A stretch of DNA of 64,000 bases from Echinometra lucunter (Eukaryota > Echinodermata > Echinoidea > Camarodonta > Echinometridae). A program made the translations under genes and the position numbers. The stretch spans positions 19,293,192-19,357,191 of the forward strand of contig CM057152.1 of assembly GCA_029962745.1 (NCBI GenBank), given 5' to 3'. Numbering within the stretch: the first letter of the stretch is position 1; each line of letters begins with the position of its first letter. This document shows positions 28,701 to 33,322 of this stretch, piece by piece. The notes beneath the pieces were generated by a model, which made no database searches, had not been told where the DNA came from, and saw only the letters and a program-made list of their open reading frames with translations.

Positions 28701-30106
28701 CGCCCTTCTGGCTCCAAACAGAAGATTTGTTAGGTTTCTTATTCTTTCCTGATGCTATAGACTGTATTCCCTAATTTTGGTCAAAACTCTCTGTATTCTT
28801 ATCTTACTTAACCCATAGAGGTACAGTTTCACCTTTAGGAGACGCTTTTGCAGTATCTATTGGTCCAGAATGTTCGGCAGTACATATCATACATGAGCAA
28901 AAAGAGAAAAATGCACTGAAAAATTTTAGCCCATTCCCACTAACGTATGGTGTGGCGTTCTCGAATTAGAGTAGTTTAACTGTTACTAATCATGAAACTC
29001 TTTAAATTGGCAATGCAGTGAATAATACATAATGACTATTTCCATGTTCAAATTGGCAATTTCTGATTAAATTTTACAATTATATTTCATTTTGGTTTAT
29101 GTTATATCCATATTTATTTTTTGTGGAAAAATATATTTTTTATTGCCAATTTGAGGATTGAAGATGATCAATTTAGACCTCAAGAAAGCTCTGTACTGCC
29201 ATGGGTTAAAGGCTTTTTCACACATGAAGCGGCAAACCCCTGCGGTAAACCCCCACCTTTTTTGGCGTGTAAATGAGCGGTATATGAAAAGGAAAAAAAA
29301 AGAAAAGAACCTGACAAGGTAGAAAGCATGTAGACCAATTGAATTCTTATAAAGTTGGCTCAAAATAATACGTCACGACTTTGTTGCACAACTGTCTCTT
29401 TTATTTGAGCATGAGCTATTATTGACACATAAATATGCATCCCATTGTCATAAGTGGCATGGTAAAAAACTGTGGAGATCTCATCTCAGGGGGAGGGGGG
29501 GGGGGGGGGCTAACCACCAAATATCTGAATGAGCCTGTATTACACTTGCAGGAAATTGTGAGTTTAATTTGTTGTTGTCTGTTTAATGTATGCAACAAGC
29601 TGAGTTGTCAAAATCTAGTGTAGATACAGTAGCTTTCAAAAACATATTGTGTTGCCTGAAAACCGGATTTAAGATGAAATTAAACTTTCCTGGTCCACTC
29701 AACATTTATTGGTTTTATAATATCATTTTACCATGAAATGAATAAACTCCTTTTTTATATTTTTGTTTGTAGTCAAGTCCCTTACACACAGTCCTCTTTG
29801 TTTTCTCTCTGCTTACAAAATAGTCCTGGCTTCCAACGTTTTGTCAATGTCCTGTGTGCAATGAACGGTGACGAGCGCAAGTCCTTCCTCCAATTTACCA
29901 CCGGCTGCTCTTCCCTACCCCCTGGCGGCCTGGCCAACCTCCATCCTCGTCTCACCATCGTCCGTAAGGTGGATGCCAACGACCACACCTACCCATCGGT
30001 CAACACCTGTGTCCACTATCTCAAGCTGCCTGAATACTCAAATGAGGAGATCATCAGAGAGAGACTGCTGAGTGCTACCAAGGAGAAAGGATTCCATCTC
30101 AATTAA
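239..30106 (+). CDS. HECTD1: HECTD1 E3 ubiquitin-protein ligase, 3' two thirds (33 exons, 1994 codons)
   Basis: HECTD1 is a HECT-class E3 ligase that takes ubiquitin from an E2 onto its own cysteine and passes it to substrates. The spliced product reads open across 33 exons: join(239..374,1001..1177,1622..1940,3791..3966,4458..4622,4876..5013,6099..6245,7415..7506,8053..8164,8544..8678,9493..9632,10224..10367,10975..11154,11701..11867,12442..12624,13006..13245,15208..15435,16139..16369,16814..17091,17831..17987,19128..19216,20473..20603,21386..21446,21992..22174,22779..22971,23377..23459,24223..24350,24744..24942,25450..25587,26214..26842,27331..27503,28456..28606,29824..30106). Residues here are numbered from the first full codon (240). 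Visible parts are a polyQ insert (about 110-139), a SUN-like domain (about 575-740), a MIB/HERC2 remnant (about 770-800), a Ser/Thr/acidic linker (805-1130) and the HECT domain (about 1530-1994), with catalytic Cys1963 in [12 protein letters not shown]. The family assignment rests on long stretches matching the vertebrate protein as I recall it. The ankyrin repeats and start codon lie outside the window. Confidence 0.97.
1001..1177 (+). CDS. HECTD1: HECTD1 exon 2 (residues 46-104)
   Basis: A 59-codon, phase 0-0 exon between cttgacag and gtgagt. It starts [13 protein letters not shown] and carries the motif [14 protein letters not shown], conserved in HECTD1. It ends in a Glu/Lys-rich run that leads into the variable insert of exon 3. 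Confidence 0.93.
1622..1940 (+). CDS. HECTD1: HECTD1 exon 3 with polyQ/His insert (residues 105-210)
   Basis: The exon follows the acceptor ctccag and ends in phase 1 at gtagga. The first part encodes a 30-residue tract with 20 Gln and 5 His (1637-1726), in place of the short acidic linker I recall in vertebrates. The second part is strongly conserved: GRPYSWKDW, then [19 protein letters not shown], then [17 protein letters not shown]. The reading frame is fixed by this second part, so the glutamine tract is genuinely translated. Confidence 0.93.
1637..1726 (+). repeat. In-frame CAG/CAA (polyglutamine) tract in HECTD1
   Basis: Thirty consecutive codons, mostly CAG and CAA with CAC/CAT interruptions, encode glutamine and histidine broken by single L, V, P and S residues. 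The mixed codons argue for an old, partly stabilised repeat and against a recent pure expansion. The tract may still vary in length between alleles. Confidence 0.9.
2548..2646 (+). repeat. About 100-bp hairpin-bearing repeat, left copy
   Basis: This segment runs from atgatattct to tacttcatccatgga and holds a small inverted repeat (tctcttctta / taagaagaga). A second copy sits at 2991-3086. Each copy ends exactly where a fragment of the same non-LTR reverse-transcriptase ORF begins. Confidence 0.7.
2641..2979 (+). mobile_element. Non-LTR (CR1/L2/Jockey-like) reverse transcriptase C-terminal fragment, part 1
   Basis: A 112-codon open stretch has the signature of the post-catalytic part of a non-LTR reverse transcriptase: [10 protein letters not shown], then a [13 protein letters not shown] block, then [16 protein letters not shown], then [12 protein letters not shown]. 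It lies in HECTD1 intron 3 in the sense orientation. The upstream endonuclease and catalytic RT portion is absent, so this is a 5'-truncated relic. It stops just before the second ~100-bp repeat. Confidence 0.85.
2991..3086 (+). repeat. About 100-bp hairpin-bearing repeat, right copy
   Basis: Direct copy of 2548-2646 with point differences and small gaps. It splits the non-LTR relic between the LHQLQ and [10 protein letters not shown] portions, which would be adjacent in an intact element. Confidence 0.7.
3082..3510 (+). mobile_element. Non-LTR fragment, part 2, with 3' tail
   Basis: The open stretch at 3082-3297 encodes [18 protein letters not shown] and [14 protein letters not shown], the usual carboxyl end of CR1/L2/Jockey-like reverse transcriptases. 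About 200 bases of non-coding 3' sequence follow, ending in a GAA-rich run (about 3484-3502), typical of short simple-repeat tails left by target-primed insertion. Confidence 0.8.
3791..3966 (+). CDS. HECTD1: HECTD1 exon 4 (residues 211-269)
   Basis: The exon follows the acceptor ccttcag. Two bases complete a Glu codon with exon 3, giving [19 protein letters not shown]. It continues through [14 protein letters not shown] and ends IHNSDGQQ. The donor gtctgt is weaker than its neighbours, and the next exon opens with the same caacag sequence. Confidence 0.92.
4011..4090. mobile_element. 80-bp TTAA-flanked mini inverted-repeat element
   Basis: The left end ttaacctgttgcctac pairs imperfectly with the right end gtagtcaatgggttaa, and both outer edges are TTAA. 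The TTAACC...GGTTAA design matches piggyBac-type ends at 28808 and 62222. It sits 44 bases past the exon 4 donor. Confidence 0.5.
4458..4622 (+). CDS. HECTD1: HECTD1 exon 5 (residues 270-324)
   Basis: This exon encodes [19 protein letters not shown] through [11 protein letters not shown] and QVQQK, followed by gtaaaa. Two in-frame acceptors are possible: ttaccag (exon from 4452, adding Gln-Gln) and ccagcaacag (exon from 4458). I chose 4458 because DGQQ-AT is the spacing I recall in the vertebrate protein; the upstream AG may also be used. Confidence 0.88.
4876..5013 (+). CDS. HECTD1: HECTD1 exon 6 (residues 325-370)
   Basis: Phase 0-0 exon after tttcaag, ending in AAG before gtaata. It encodes [13 protein letters not shown] and continues to [12 protein letters not shown], a helical segment between the conserved WTGKRGR block and the region before the SUN-like domain. 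Confidence 0.9.
6099..6245 (+). CDS. HECTD1: HECTD1 exon 7 (residues 371-419)
   Basis: Phase 0-0 exon after tttgtag, before gtgagc. It encodes an amphipathic helix region, [20 protein letters not shown], then [13 protein letters not shown], matching the conserved SSGLVQALL motif of HECTD1. Confidence 0.92.
6354..6607. mobile_element. Foldback element in HECTD1 intron 7
   Basis: The ends are inverted copies: gaaggtcgacctaagcaccc at the left and gggtgcttaggtcggccttc at the right. Looser pairing extends outward into gccccgcc / ggcgga. The interior is rich in GCGCA words and has no coding sign. Confidence 0.7.
6655..6893. mobile_element. Foldback element with tctgcca / cggcaga ends
   Basis: The left end tctgccattcaatgacaaaa is an imperfect inverted copy of the right end ttttgtcatcggacggcaga. 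The interior has no recognisable gene. It lies almost directly after the preceding foldback, so this intron has taken two insertions. Confidence 0.55.
7415..7506 (+). CDS. HECTD1: HECTD1 exon 8 (residues 420-449)
   Basis: The exon follows ttttcag and encodes [19 protein letters not shown], ending NDEDG with a split Gly codon (phase 2) at gtgagt. Confidence 0.9.
8053..8164 (+). CDS. HECTD1: HECTD1 exon 9 (residues 450-487), NAGNAG acceptor
   Basis: The acceptor sequence is ttgcagcag, so splicing after either AG keeps the frame and adds or drops one Ser. The exon encodes [19 protein letters not shown], a very conserved HECTD1 block, then [11 protein letters not shown] before gtgagt. Confidence 0.93.
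8544..8678 (+). CDS. HECTD1: HECTD1 exon 10 (residues 488-532)
   Basis: Phase 0-0 exon of 45 codons after atttcag, with donor gtatgg. It encodes [19 protein letters not shown], then [12 protein letters not shown] and YLLKM, all conserved in the family. Confidence 0.95.
8836..9070 (-). repeat. SINE-body fragment lacking the tRNA head
   Basis: The stretch around cattcctgccaggtg resembles the body of the SINE copies at 15549 and 22203 but has no tRNA-like promoter boxes. The following bases to about 9350 carry several gccaattt words like those in the TTAACCC elements at 28808 and 62222, but without clear ends. Confidence 0.4.
9493..9632 (+). CDS. HECTD1: HECTD1 exon 11 (residues 533-578)
   Basis: The exon follows cttacag and encodes [16 protein letters not shown], then [20 protein letters not shown]. 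The last Lys codon is split 2+1 at gtgagt. It leads into the SUN-like domain. Confidence 0.95.
9730..10061. mobile_element. Half copy of the AAAGGG...GTCCACC foldback element
   Basis: This segment starts TTAAAGGGAAAGTCCACC and is closely similar to the left half and loop of the 566-bp palindrome at 59434-59999. Similarity stops near 10061, so the right arm is missing. An open stretch inside it (9714-9944) is shared with the other copy and is not gene evidence. Confidence 0.75.
10224..10367 (+). CDS. HECTD1: HECTD1 exon 12, SUN-like domain start (residues 579-626)
   Basis: The exon follows cactcag and encodes [19 protein letters not shown], then [13 protein letters not shown] and LNCHTNDDK. 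This is the conserved opening of the galactose-binding-like (SUN) domain of HECTD1. The final Lys is split at gtaaac. Confidence 0.95.
10671..10714 (+). repeat. C-run followed by A-run
   Basis: About 25 cytosines are followed by an A-rich stretch. Similar C or G runs of 9-18 bases recur through the window (for example 5600, 21080, 28111, 33590, 42603, 63909) and are likely length-variable. Confidence 0.9.
10975..11154 (+). CDS. HECTD1: HECTD1 exon 13, SUN-like domain (residues 627-686)
   Basis: The exon follows attccag and encodes [20 protein letters not shown], then [15 protein letters not shown] and DDCSLNEPG. Together with exons 12 and 14 it makes the beta-sandwich SUN-like domain. Donor is gtaagg. 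Confidence 0.96.
11352..11472. mobile_element. Capped foldback F1 (gggtcccgtttcataaa)
   Basis: The left arm gtcccgtttcataaaatttg pairs with the right-arm complement ending aaattgagccc. Both arms carry the stem tgttatcaataaca. The cap is shared with foldbacks at 13291, 20763, 25811, 36671 and 38563, while the stem is shared only with 13291. Confidence 0.7.
11701..11867 (+). CDS. HECTD1: HECTD1 exon 14, SUN-like domain end (residues 687-742)
   Basis: The exon follows ctcatcag and encodes [24 protein letters not shown] and [14 protein letters not shown], the strongly conserved closing strands of the domain. It ends in phase 1 at gtaagt. Confidence 0.96.
11898..12020. repeat. Small inverted repeat (gtaccgtgg / ccatggtac)
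   Basis: The arms gtaccgtggtagccatgg and ccatggtacccatggtac pair imperfectly, with further pairing inward around ttgacaaaattac. No coding content is seen. Confidence 0.5.
12151..12238. mobile_element. Short TTAACC...GGTTAA element (candidate)
   Basis: The left end ttaaccctttgagcac resembles the inverse of the right end gtgttctacaggttaa, with TTAA at both edges. It is 88 bp long and resembles the 80-bp element at 4011. Confidence 0.4.
12442..12624 (+). CDS. HECTD1: HECTD1 exon 15, reduced MIB/HERC2-like segment (residues 743-803)
   Basis: The exon follows cctccag. It starts with a variable linker and the conserved [16 protein letters not shown]. The motif [15 protein letters not shown] follows and matches the first strands of a MIB/HERC2 domain (DWKWRDQDG...EG in vertebrates as I recall). 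The usual GWIDVTWD and SYRMG strands do not follow here or in exon 16. Phase 1 end at gtaagt. Confidence 0.88.
13006..13245 (+). CDS. HECTD1: HECTD1 exon 16, Pro/Ser-rich linker (residues 804-883)
   Basis: The exon follows cttgtag and encodes a short helix, [15 protein letters not shown], then a Pro/Ser/Thr-rich disordered stretch ending around [14 protein letters not shown]. Phases match on both sides (2 bases in, 1 base out at gtaggc). It is less conserved than its neighbours, so the borders rest on splice sites and frame. Confidence 0.82.
13291..13444. mobile_element. Capped foldback F2 (ggaccccgtttttcataaa)
   Basis: The left arm ccccgtttttcataaaac pairs with the right arm gttttatgaaatgggggc. 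The stem tgttatccataacaag is close to that of the foldback at 11352, so these two form a subfamily. Confidence 0.7.
13594..13680 (+). repeat. AAAT/AATG microsatellite
   Basis: A run of roughly 20 four-base units, mostly AAAT with AATG and AAGT variants, lies in intron 16. Confidence 0.9.
15136..15185 (+). repeat. TCTG microsatellite next to an acceptor
   Basis: Repeated tctg and tccatctg units lie about 20-70 bases before the exon 17 acceptor and supply much of its pyrimidine tract. Confidence 0.8.
15208..15435 (+). CDS. HECTD1: HECTD1 exon 17, linker (residues 884-959)
   Basis: The exon follows tcacgcag and completes an Asp codon with exon 16. It encodes a Ser/Thr/Ala-rich stretch with the helix [16 protein letters not shown] and a basic RSKRS patch. 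Ends in phase 1 at gtaatt. Conservation is low, so the assignment rests on frame and splice sites. Confidence 0.82.
15549..15710 (-). mobile_element. tRNA-derived SINE, copy A
   Basis: Read on the minus strand, it opens with a tRNA-like head (gttgtggtcgaatggata as A-box region and gggatcaaatccc as B-box region). A body with gaccaaggtgaggtaag follows. Two more copies (20139, 22203) share the head and orientation. No tRNA cloverleaf of functional quality is present. Confidence 0.7.
16139..16369 (+). CDS. HECTD1: HECTD1 exon 18, linker with SVPNLSS motif (residues 960-1036)
   Basis: The exon follows tgtccag and encodes a Ser/Thr/Pro-rich stretch with [19 protein letters not shown], matching a short conserved ASVPNLSS-type motif in the vertebrate linker. 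Donor gtgagt, phase 1. Confidence 0.88.
16814..17091 (+). CDS. HECTD1: HECTD1 exon 19, Ser/Thr-rich then acidic (residues 1037-1129)
   Basis: The exon follows actgtag. It encodes [10 protein letters not shown], a Ser/Thr-rich stretch ending [11 protein letters not shown], then a strongly acidic run of Asp and Glu (about 40 residues) broken by [18 protein letters not shown]. The [15 protein letters not shown] order matches vertebrate HECTD1. Phase 0 end at gtaaga. Confidence 0.92.
17831..17987 (+). CDS. HECTD1: HECTD1 exon 20 (residues 1130-1181)
   Basis: The exon follows ctgtag and encodes [17 protein letters not shown], then [17 protein letters not shown] and DLEIPPP, one of the most conserved stretches outside the catalytic domain. 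Phase 1 end at gtaaac. Confidence 0.96.
17999..18323. mobile_element. Foldback element in HECTD1 intron 20
   Basis: The left part ggctggttttcatggggcat and the complement of the right part (ggtgggttctcacaaggc) pair. Pairing continues inward through atgccaagaaaattt / attttcttgacatt. It starts 12 bases after the exon 20 end, very close to the donor. Confidence 0.6.
18709..18971. mobile_element. GGCC-capped foldback with ggtttaaa stems (F9)
   Basis: The outer edges ggcctcaaaatttac and aaatttgggcc are inverted. Inside lie several ggtttaaaccatgg-type words. The same cap and stem words form the foldback at 33323, so the two are related. Confidence 0.5.
19128..19216 (+). CDS. HECTD1: HECTD1 exon 21 (residues 1182-1211)
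   Basis: The exon follows tgtgcag; ggt completes PPPGTP. It encodes [19 protein letters not shown], matching the TPSPRLAL motif of vertebrates. Phase 0 end at gtaagt. Confidence 0.92.
19300..19960 (-). mobile_element. Internally deleted non-LTR retrotransposon
   Basis: The minus-strand open stretch 19592-19311 joins an endonuclease-start-like piece ([11 protein letters not shown]) directly to a reverse-transcriptase carboxyl tail ([20 protein letters not shown] ... NRWREILHG). The catalytic middle is missing. Upstream (plus 19600-19950) is probable 5' UTR, and the 3' end is a TTGA simple repeat (plus 19301-19314). It looks like a non-autonomous element keeping both ends. Confidence 0.7.
20139..20353 (-). 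mobile_element. tRNA-derived SINE, copy B
   Basis: The minus strand carries ggtgttgtggtcttgtgg near the 5' end and gggttcaaatccc as a good B box. The body is shared with copies at 15549 and 22203. It lies 120 bp before HECTD1 exon 22, antisense to the gene. Confidence 0.75.
20473..20603 (+). CDS. HECTD1: HECTD1 exon 22 (residues 1212-1254)
   Basis: The exon follows tatacag and encodes a helix around [15 protein letters not shown], then [12 protein letters not shown], a signature motif of the family. The last Thr codon is split at gtaaga. Confidence 0.95.
20763..21092. mobile_element. Capped foldback F3 (gggggtgttgcataaagctg)
   Basis: The left arm gggggtgttgcataaagctg pairs with the right arm cagctttatgaaaccccccc. 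The inner stem taaagttacgaatgact / agtcatttgtaacttta is related to the foldback at 25811. Confidence 0.7.
21386..21446 (+). CDS. HECTD1: HECTD1 exon 23, 61 nt (residues 1255-1275)
   Basis: A small exon after ttttacag. It encodes [20 protein letters not shown], where vertebrates have a short charged linker after YRE. Donor gttagt, phase 0. The frame fits both neighbours exactly. Confidence 0.88.
21992..22174 (+). CDS. HECTD1: HECTD1 exon 24 (residues 1276-1336)
   Basis: Phase 0-0 exon after ccaccag. It encodes [17 protein letters not shown], then [16 protein letters not shown] and a basic stretch ending LIAAYR. The QYLGTDELPK...FLRHWKLT block is conserved in HECTD1. Confidence 0.95.
22203..22450 (-). 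mobile_element. tRNA-derived SINE, copy C
   Basis: On the minus strand the head reads ggtgtcatggtctagtgg ... cggttcaatgtcc. The body ends in gagcgctataccagagccc and a tail of TTAT/CATTATCAT units. This is the most complete copy of the three. Confidence 0.75.
22779..22971 (+). CDS. HECTD1: HECTD1 exon 25 (residues 1337-1400)
   Basis: The exon follows tgaacag. A variable Ser-rich part with [16 protein letters not shown] leads to the conserved [17 protein letters not shown]. The Gly/Asp codon is split at gtaagt (phase 1). Confidence 0.93.
23377..23459 (+). CDS. HECTD1: HECTD1 exon 26 (residues 1401-1428)
   Basis: The exon follows ttgcag and encodes [19 protein letters not shown], then TNKLAQQVQ, matching the FPPDEFTSKKIT block of vertebrates. 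Phase 0 end at gtaatc. Confidence 0.93.
24223..24350 (+). CDS. HECTD1: HECTD1 exon 27 (residues 1429-1470)
   Basis: The exon follows ccccag and encodes [18 protein letters not shown], then [19 protein letters not shown]. The Arg codon is split 2+1 at gtcagt. Confidence 0.96.
24513..24606. repeat. Intronic hairpin (gcggctt / aagccgc)
   Basis: The ends gcggctttcctgctc and gagcagg...aagccgc pair imperfectly across about 94 bp in HECTD1 intron 27. Confidence 0.45.
24744..24942 (+). CDS. HECTD1: HECTD1 exon 28, approach to HECT domain (residues 1471-1537)
   Basis: The exon follows tgtacag and encodes [17 protein letters not shown], then [12 protein letters not shown] and helix [12 protein letters not shown], ending SILE before gtatgc. 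In the family this leads directly into the HECT N-lobe. Confidence 0.96.
25000..25090 (-). repeat. Short SINE-like 3' fragment
   Basis: The sequence tattgcgcacttatccacc ... ggtgctcaaggcg resembles the ends of dispersed repeats here, next to an ATA/ATG-rich run. No promoter boxes are visible. The following 250 bases contain gccaattt words similar to the TTAACCC elements. Confidence 0.35.
25450..25587 (+). CDS. HECTD1: HECTD1 exon 29, HECT N-lobe start (residues 1538-1583)
   Basis: The exon follows tttatcag. It encodes [19 protein letters not shown], the classic HECT opening (GxGxGPTxEF), then a divergent [17 protein letters not shown] segment. Phase 0 end at gttagt. Confidence 0.97.
25811..25997. 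mobile_element. Capped foldback F4 (ggggggtgtttcataaagctg)
   Basis: The left arm ggggggtgtttcataaagct pairs almost perfectly with agctttatgaaacacccccc. The stem has repeats of acgcacgact, with taagttacgcacgacttt answered by aaagtcgtgcataactta. It lies in HECTD1 intron 29. Confidence 0.8.
26214..26842 (+). CDS. HECTD1: HECTD1 exon 30, HECT N-lobe, largest exon (residues 1584-1792)
   Basis: The 629-nt exon follows atttcag. It encodes [36 protein letters not shown] and FLKLMCMG, then a variable Ser/Glu-rich insert. It continues with [19 protein letters not shown] and VDRKRQILL. These are HECT N-lobe and E2-binding-region motifs. The first 480 bases are markedly GC-rich compared with all other exons and give a long antisense shadow ORF. 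Ends GG| at gtacga. Confidence 0.97.
27331..27503 (+). CDS. HECTD1: HECTD1 exon 31, HECT domain (residues 1793-1850)
   Basis: The exon follows ctttcag and encodes [19 protein letters not shown], then [19 protein letters not shown] and RQMEAFR. The NxxEYIxL...QMEAF block is standard in HECT ligases. Phase 1 end at gtaggt. Confidence 0.97.
27832..28101. repeat. Long near-perfect inverted repeat, arms of about 105 bp
   Basis: The left arm (27832-27938) and right arm (27996-28101) are inverted copies with only about six mismatches by eye, around a loop of about 57 bases. Matching words include caaagaaag / ctttctttg and ggttctggtagtcaaaagaa / ttcttttgactaccagaacc. It would form a long hairpin in the HECTD1 pre-mRNA (intron 31). 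Confidence 0.9.
28456..28606 (+). CDS. HECTD1: HECTD1 exon 32, HECT C-lobe (residues 1851-1900)
   Basis: The exon follows ctttag and encodes [30 protein letters not shown] and [12 protein letters not shown]. This covers the hinge and the start of the C-lobe. Ends AG| at gtaggc. Confidence 0.97.
28657..28715. repeat. Short hairpin ggagccagaagggcgtta
   Basis: Perfect arms ggagccagaagggcgtta / taacgcccttctggctcc surround a 23-base loop. A diverged copy lies at 37766-37827 near the stop codon of the convergent gene. Confidence 0.8.
28808..29209. mobile_element. TTAACCC...GGGTTAA (piggyBac-like) MITE, copy 1
   Basis: A 402-bp segment has outer TTAA and inner CCC/GGG ends, the piggyBac-type arrangement. 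Internal gccaattt / aaattggc words are shared with the 412-bp copy at 62222. It abuts another dispersed repeat beginning at 29210. Confidence 0.65.
29210..29540. mobile_element. Dispersed repeat with ggct(c/t)...ttcaca ends
   Basis: It starts ggctttttcacacatgaagc and ends tatctgaatgagcc, roughly inverted. Related ends and interior (cggcaaacccc, aaatgagcgg) occur at 34110-34480 and about 46035-46530. Confidence 0.55.
29824..30106 (+). CDS. HECTD1: HECTD1 terminal exon 33, catalytic Cys and stop
   Basis: The exon follows caaaatag. It encodes [35 protein letters not shown], then [16 protein letters not shown]. The catalytic cysteine codon is TGT at 30008-30010, 31 residues before the end, the usual HECT position. 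The protein ends EKGFHLN and stop TAA at 30104-30106. Confidence 0.98.
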
Positions 30107-30202
30107 CCCCAGCTCCTCTGCCCCATCCCATTAGGGACTGCTGAGCACTACCAAGGAGAAAGGGTTCCATCTAAATTAATGCTCGTTCCTCTGCCCGCAT
30201 CT
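30064..30202 (+). repeat. 73-bp tandem duplication of the HECTD1 tail and stop
   Basis: Bases 30064-30129 recur at 30137-30202 with an offset of 73. The second copy still reads [17 protein letters not shown], differing from the coding copy by one residue (Ala to Thr) and two silent changes in that span. It begins behind the true stop and is out of frame with it, so it is 3' UTR. Confidence 0.92.
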
Positions 30203-30679
30203 CATATACTCTTGAAATACTAGCATCGGCTGGATGGTGGATTAACATAGGCCTCATTTACCCCAACTCTACTGCGAATATTGGAGTCTCTTGATCTAGG
30301 CTTGATCTTGTATATTCAGTGGGAGTGAGGTTCTGGCAAGCTTCATAGATGAATTAGATTGCTTTGGTATTAAGAAATCGTTGAAGATCCCAGGAAAGTC
30401 TGTCTAGACTCTGTGAGCATCATTTTGAAGGACTATAAATTCACCCATTGCTTCTCAAGATTTCTAGAAATAACAGGAGAAATAAGAACAGAAAAGACGC
30501 ATCATTCATATGTATGAGCTAAAACTACAGTCATCTTCACACAACATAAAATTCCTCATTTTCTGTGGAGTGATAGTGTTTGTTGTATTCTCAAATACTG
30601 CAGGTAGTTCATAATATTCGGGTATTTTTCAAAGAAGGCTCCAAGTAGCTAGTCTTGAATGGCTAGAATATTGCTGTTC

Positions 30680-30685
30680 AATAAA
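30680..30685 (+). terminator. Candidate HECTD1 poly(A) signal AATAAA
   Basis: The first good AATAAA after the HECTD1 stop, 574 bases downstream, is followed by a GT-containing stretch. Another AATAAA lies at 31998-32003. Sequence alone cannot say which is used. Confidence 0.4.
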
Positions 30686-33322
30686 TAATGAAGCTGAAGT
30701 TAATTGAGACCATGTTATTAGTGGTGAAAACCCTGTATCCATGTCCCTCTACCGTCATGGGCTTTTTCTTCACTTTTCGTTAATGTTAGGATTGGAAAAG
30801 GACTTGGGAGAGTGATGAGTAATTGATTAATTGCAGTGGTGGAAACACATCAAATTGTGCAGTAGTTATCTTAAGTACCTCAGAAAAATCCATTATATCT
30901 ATAATGATGATCGCACTTAATCTTTGTCTCTCATAAGCCAACATCAACAACTTTTGCACTTTATCTTTACAAGTGTGAAGGCAAACAATTGAACTGCTTT
31001 TCCGTACCTCTGTAGTGTTTTTTGTCCTGTAGGCACATCGTGATAACGAACTATGACATATAATATGATGGGCTCTATTTTTGAAGTTGTTGCACAAATA
31101 CTTTATATTTTGTACTTCATGACATTGAGTTTTTTACCTCATTGATCTCGATGTTCAGAAGAGCTTGAAAAAACATCTTTGCGATGTTTTATAATGCTGT
31201 ACCTCTAGCCCTGATAAGAAATACAGCTAGCTTATATCTGCTACTCTGCATCTGTACCGGTATTTCATTGTAACCAATGCGGTTTGCATTCTGTGTTTTG
31301 CTGCAAGATCACCGTTATGCATGCGGTTTATAACCAAAGACAAGAAAATCTCACCACTGTTGACTTCCATTTTAGTTTGTAAATGTGAATTTTTTTCATT
31401 CTCTGTAGTTATTCATGAAGCATAAGGGATGGAATGACCATACCAATTTAGTTAGATTCATTTCACACTAATTTTTGTTTGCACTGTAGGTGTTATTATT
31501 TTTTCTCTCTCATTTTTCTGTTTTTGTTCATCATATTTTTGAATTTTGGAGGAGCTATTTTTGGTCTTGTTCATTGTGGACTATCCGCAACTATCTTATC
31601 TCTTCCATAATTTTTTTCTCCTATTTTTACACTTCTTATCTTTTTCTCTTATCTTTGATGCTATTCACTTTACAATGAAGATGTGTCTTTATAAAATAAG
31701 TTTTTGAAATTATGAATATGTAATTCAACTTTTCTTCATAAAACCCTCTTTTTATGAGGGCAGAAGAAATTGTTGAAAATGTTTCAGTTGTTCTATATTG
31801 CAACAATCAAGAGAAAGATTGATAACTATTTTCTGTTGTCATCTTCATTTAAATGGGAAGTCAGTAGTTGTGTGCAGTATTCTAAATGTTGCATGAACAC
31901 TCAGAAAGGTTGAAAAGAAGATATTTTGCAGCGAAAATACCAACGTACATTGGTTACAAGTATTTTATTGTCTTAAAACCTACCTATATACTTTGCAAAT
32001 AAAAATCACAGTGATGGTTTGTCTCATCTTTTTTTAAATTGTTTATTTTGACAGTCATTATCCACATTAAATGAAAAATTTTGACGCAAAACATTTTCAT
32101 TTGACCCAAATTTTGCCCCCACTTTGAGCAGTATTTTGTGTATATCAAGAAGAATTTCTCTTTTTGCAGCAAACACATATGTTGATTTGCATGGAATAGA
32201 AACACCAGATGCAGTGAAATATCTTATATTTTTAAATAACAATGGTAATCATCAAACTATCATTTTCTCATGTTTTCTTTCTGAAATATCACACTTGCTC
32301 TCTGAACATCTGCCTGCATTCTAAGGTTACATGGCAAAATCATTTGAAATATTTTTCCTCTTGAGCTTTTCTCTTGTAGTCGTTGTCTTCGAGGTCTTGT
32401 AATTCATGACCATCCTTCGGGATTAAATGATTTGCGATTCATGGAATTATTTTAGCTTACAGTCTAGTAGGAGCTCTCTAGAATTGATTCTGTCGCTAAA
32501 AATGGTTGAGTTAGCCTAGCAGAAAATCCCTCGCAATTGAAACAAGTGAATCAAGTGTCCTTACTCATTTTAAGAAATTATTTATTATTATCATGAAAGT
32601 TATATATTAGTGTATGATGGTATTTTGCCAACTGCTGGTTTCATCAGTTTTCTTGCGATCCTTTCAAGAAGGTGCGTTTTGCTCCTGGAATAGATGGTCA
32701 TGATACGTGATATGTAATTAATGTAGATATCGGAAAAGGCTAACCTGCTTTTGATATTGTATCAGACAATTTTCTTATGTTTATGTGCATGCTACTTTGC
32801 ATTTATTTCATATTACAAGAAGAAGAATCTTGCAGGATTCTTGGAAGTTTGTGTCATATTACTAGTCTCAAATGTATAAGTTTGTCGAAGCTGGAAGCTA
32901 GACACAATTGCATGGACTTTTGACTTCTCTCATTTTATTTTAATTGGCAGATTTATGGAGGTCGGAATGGTAAGGAACTTTGATTTTGAGAAAGTGAAAA
33001 TTTATTGTGATGTGTGTAATTATGAAATTTTTTCCTATGTCTATTATATGACTTTTCTTTGCTATTGAATGAAAAAGGTGTATAGGCAAGCTTTGTTAAA
33101 AGTGCAAATGGTAGGTAATCTATAATTGATGATGATGATAATGATACATGTATTTGTAGTTTGGAAAACTGATGGACGTGTGTTTTCTTTTGTATATTGC
33201 TCGTATGTGAGTATATCATGCACAGAAGTATTCAGTAAAGGACTTTGTGCTCTGTGAAAACTATTCCTGTGTTTTCAACAGTGTGTAAAGTGTGGTTATT
33301 TTCACAAGAGATTATTCTCAAT

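Larger units (their letters stand above)
375..29823 (+). other. HECTD1 introns: summary of those without listed elements
   Basis: Introns 1, 2, 4, 5, 6, 8, 9, 10, 12, 14, 17, 18, 19, 22, 23, 25 and 26 show no gene. Most show no clear element either, only AT-rich sequence and short homopolymers. The larger introns 3, 7, 11, 13, 16, 20, 21, 24, 27, 29, 31 and 32 carry the repeats listed individually. No nested gene or functional tRNA is seen. Confidence 0.6.
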
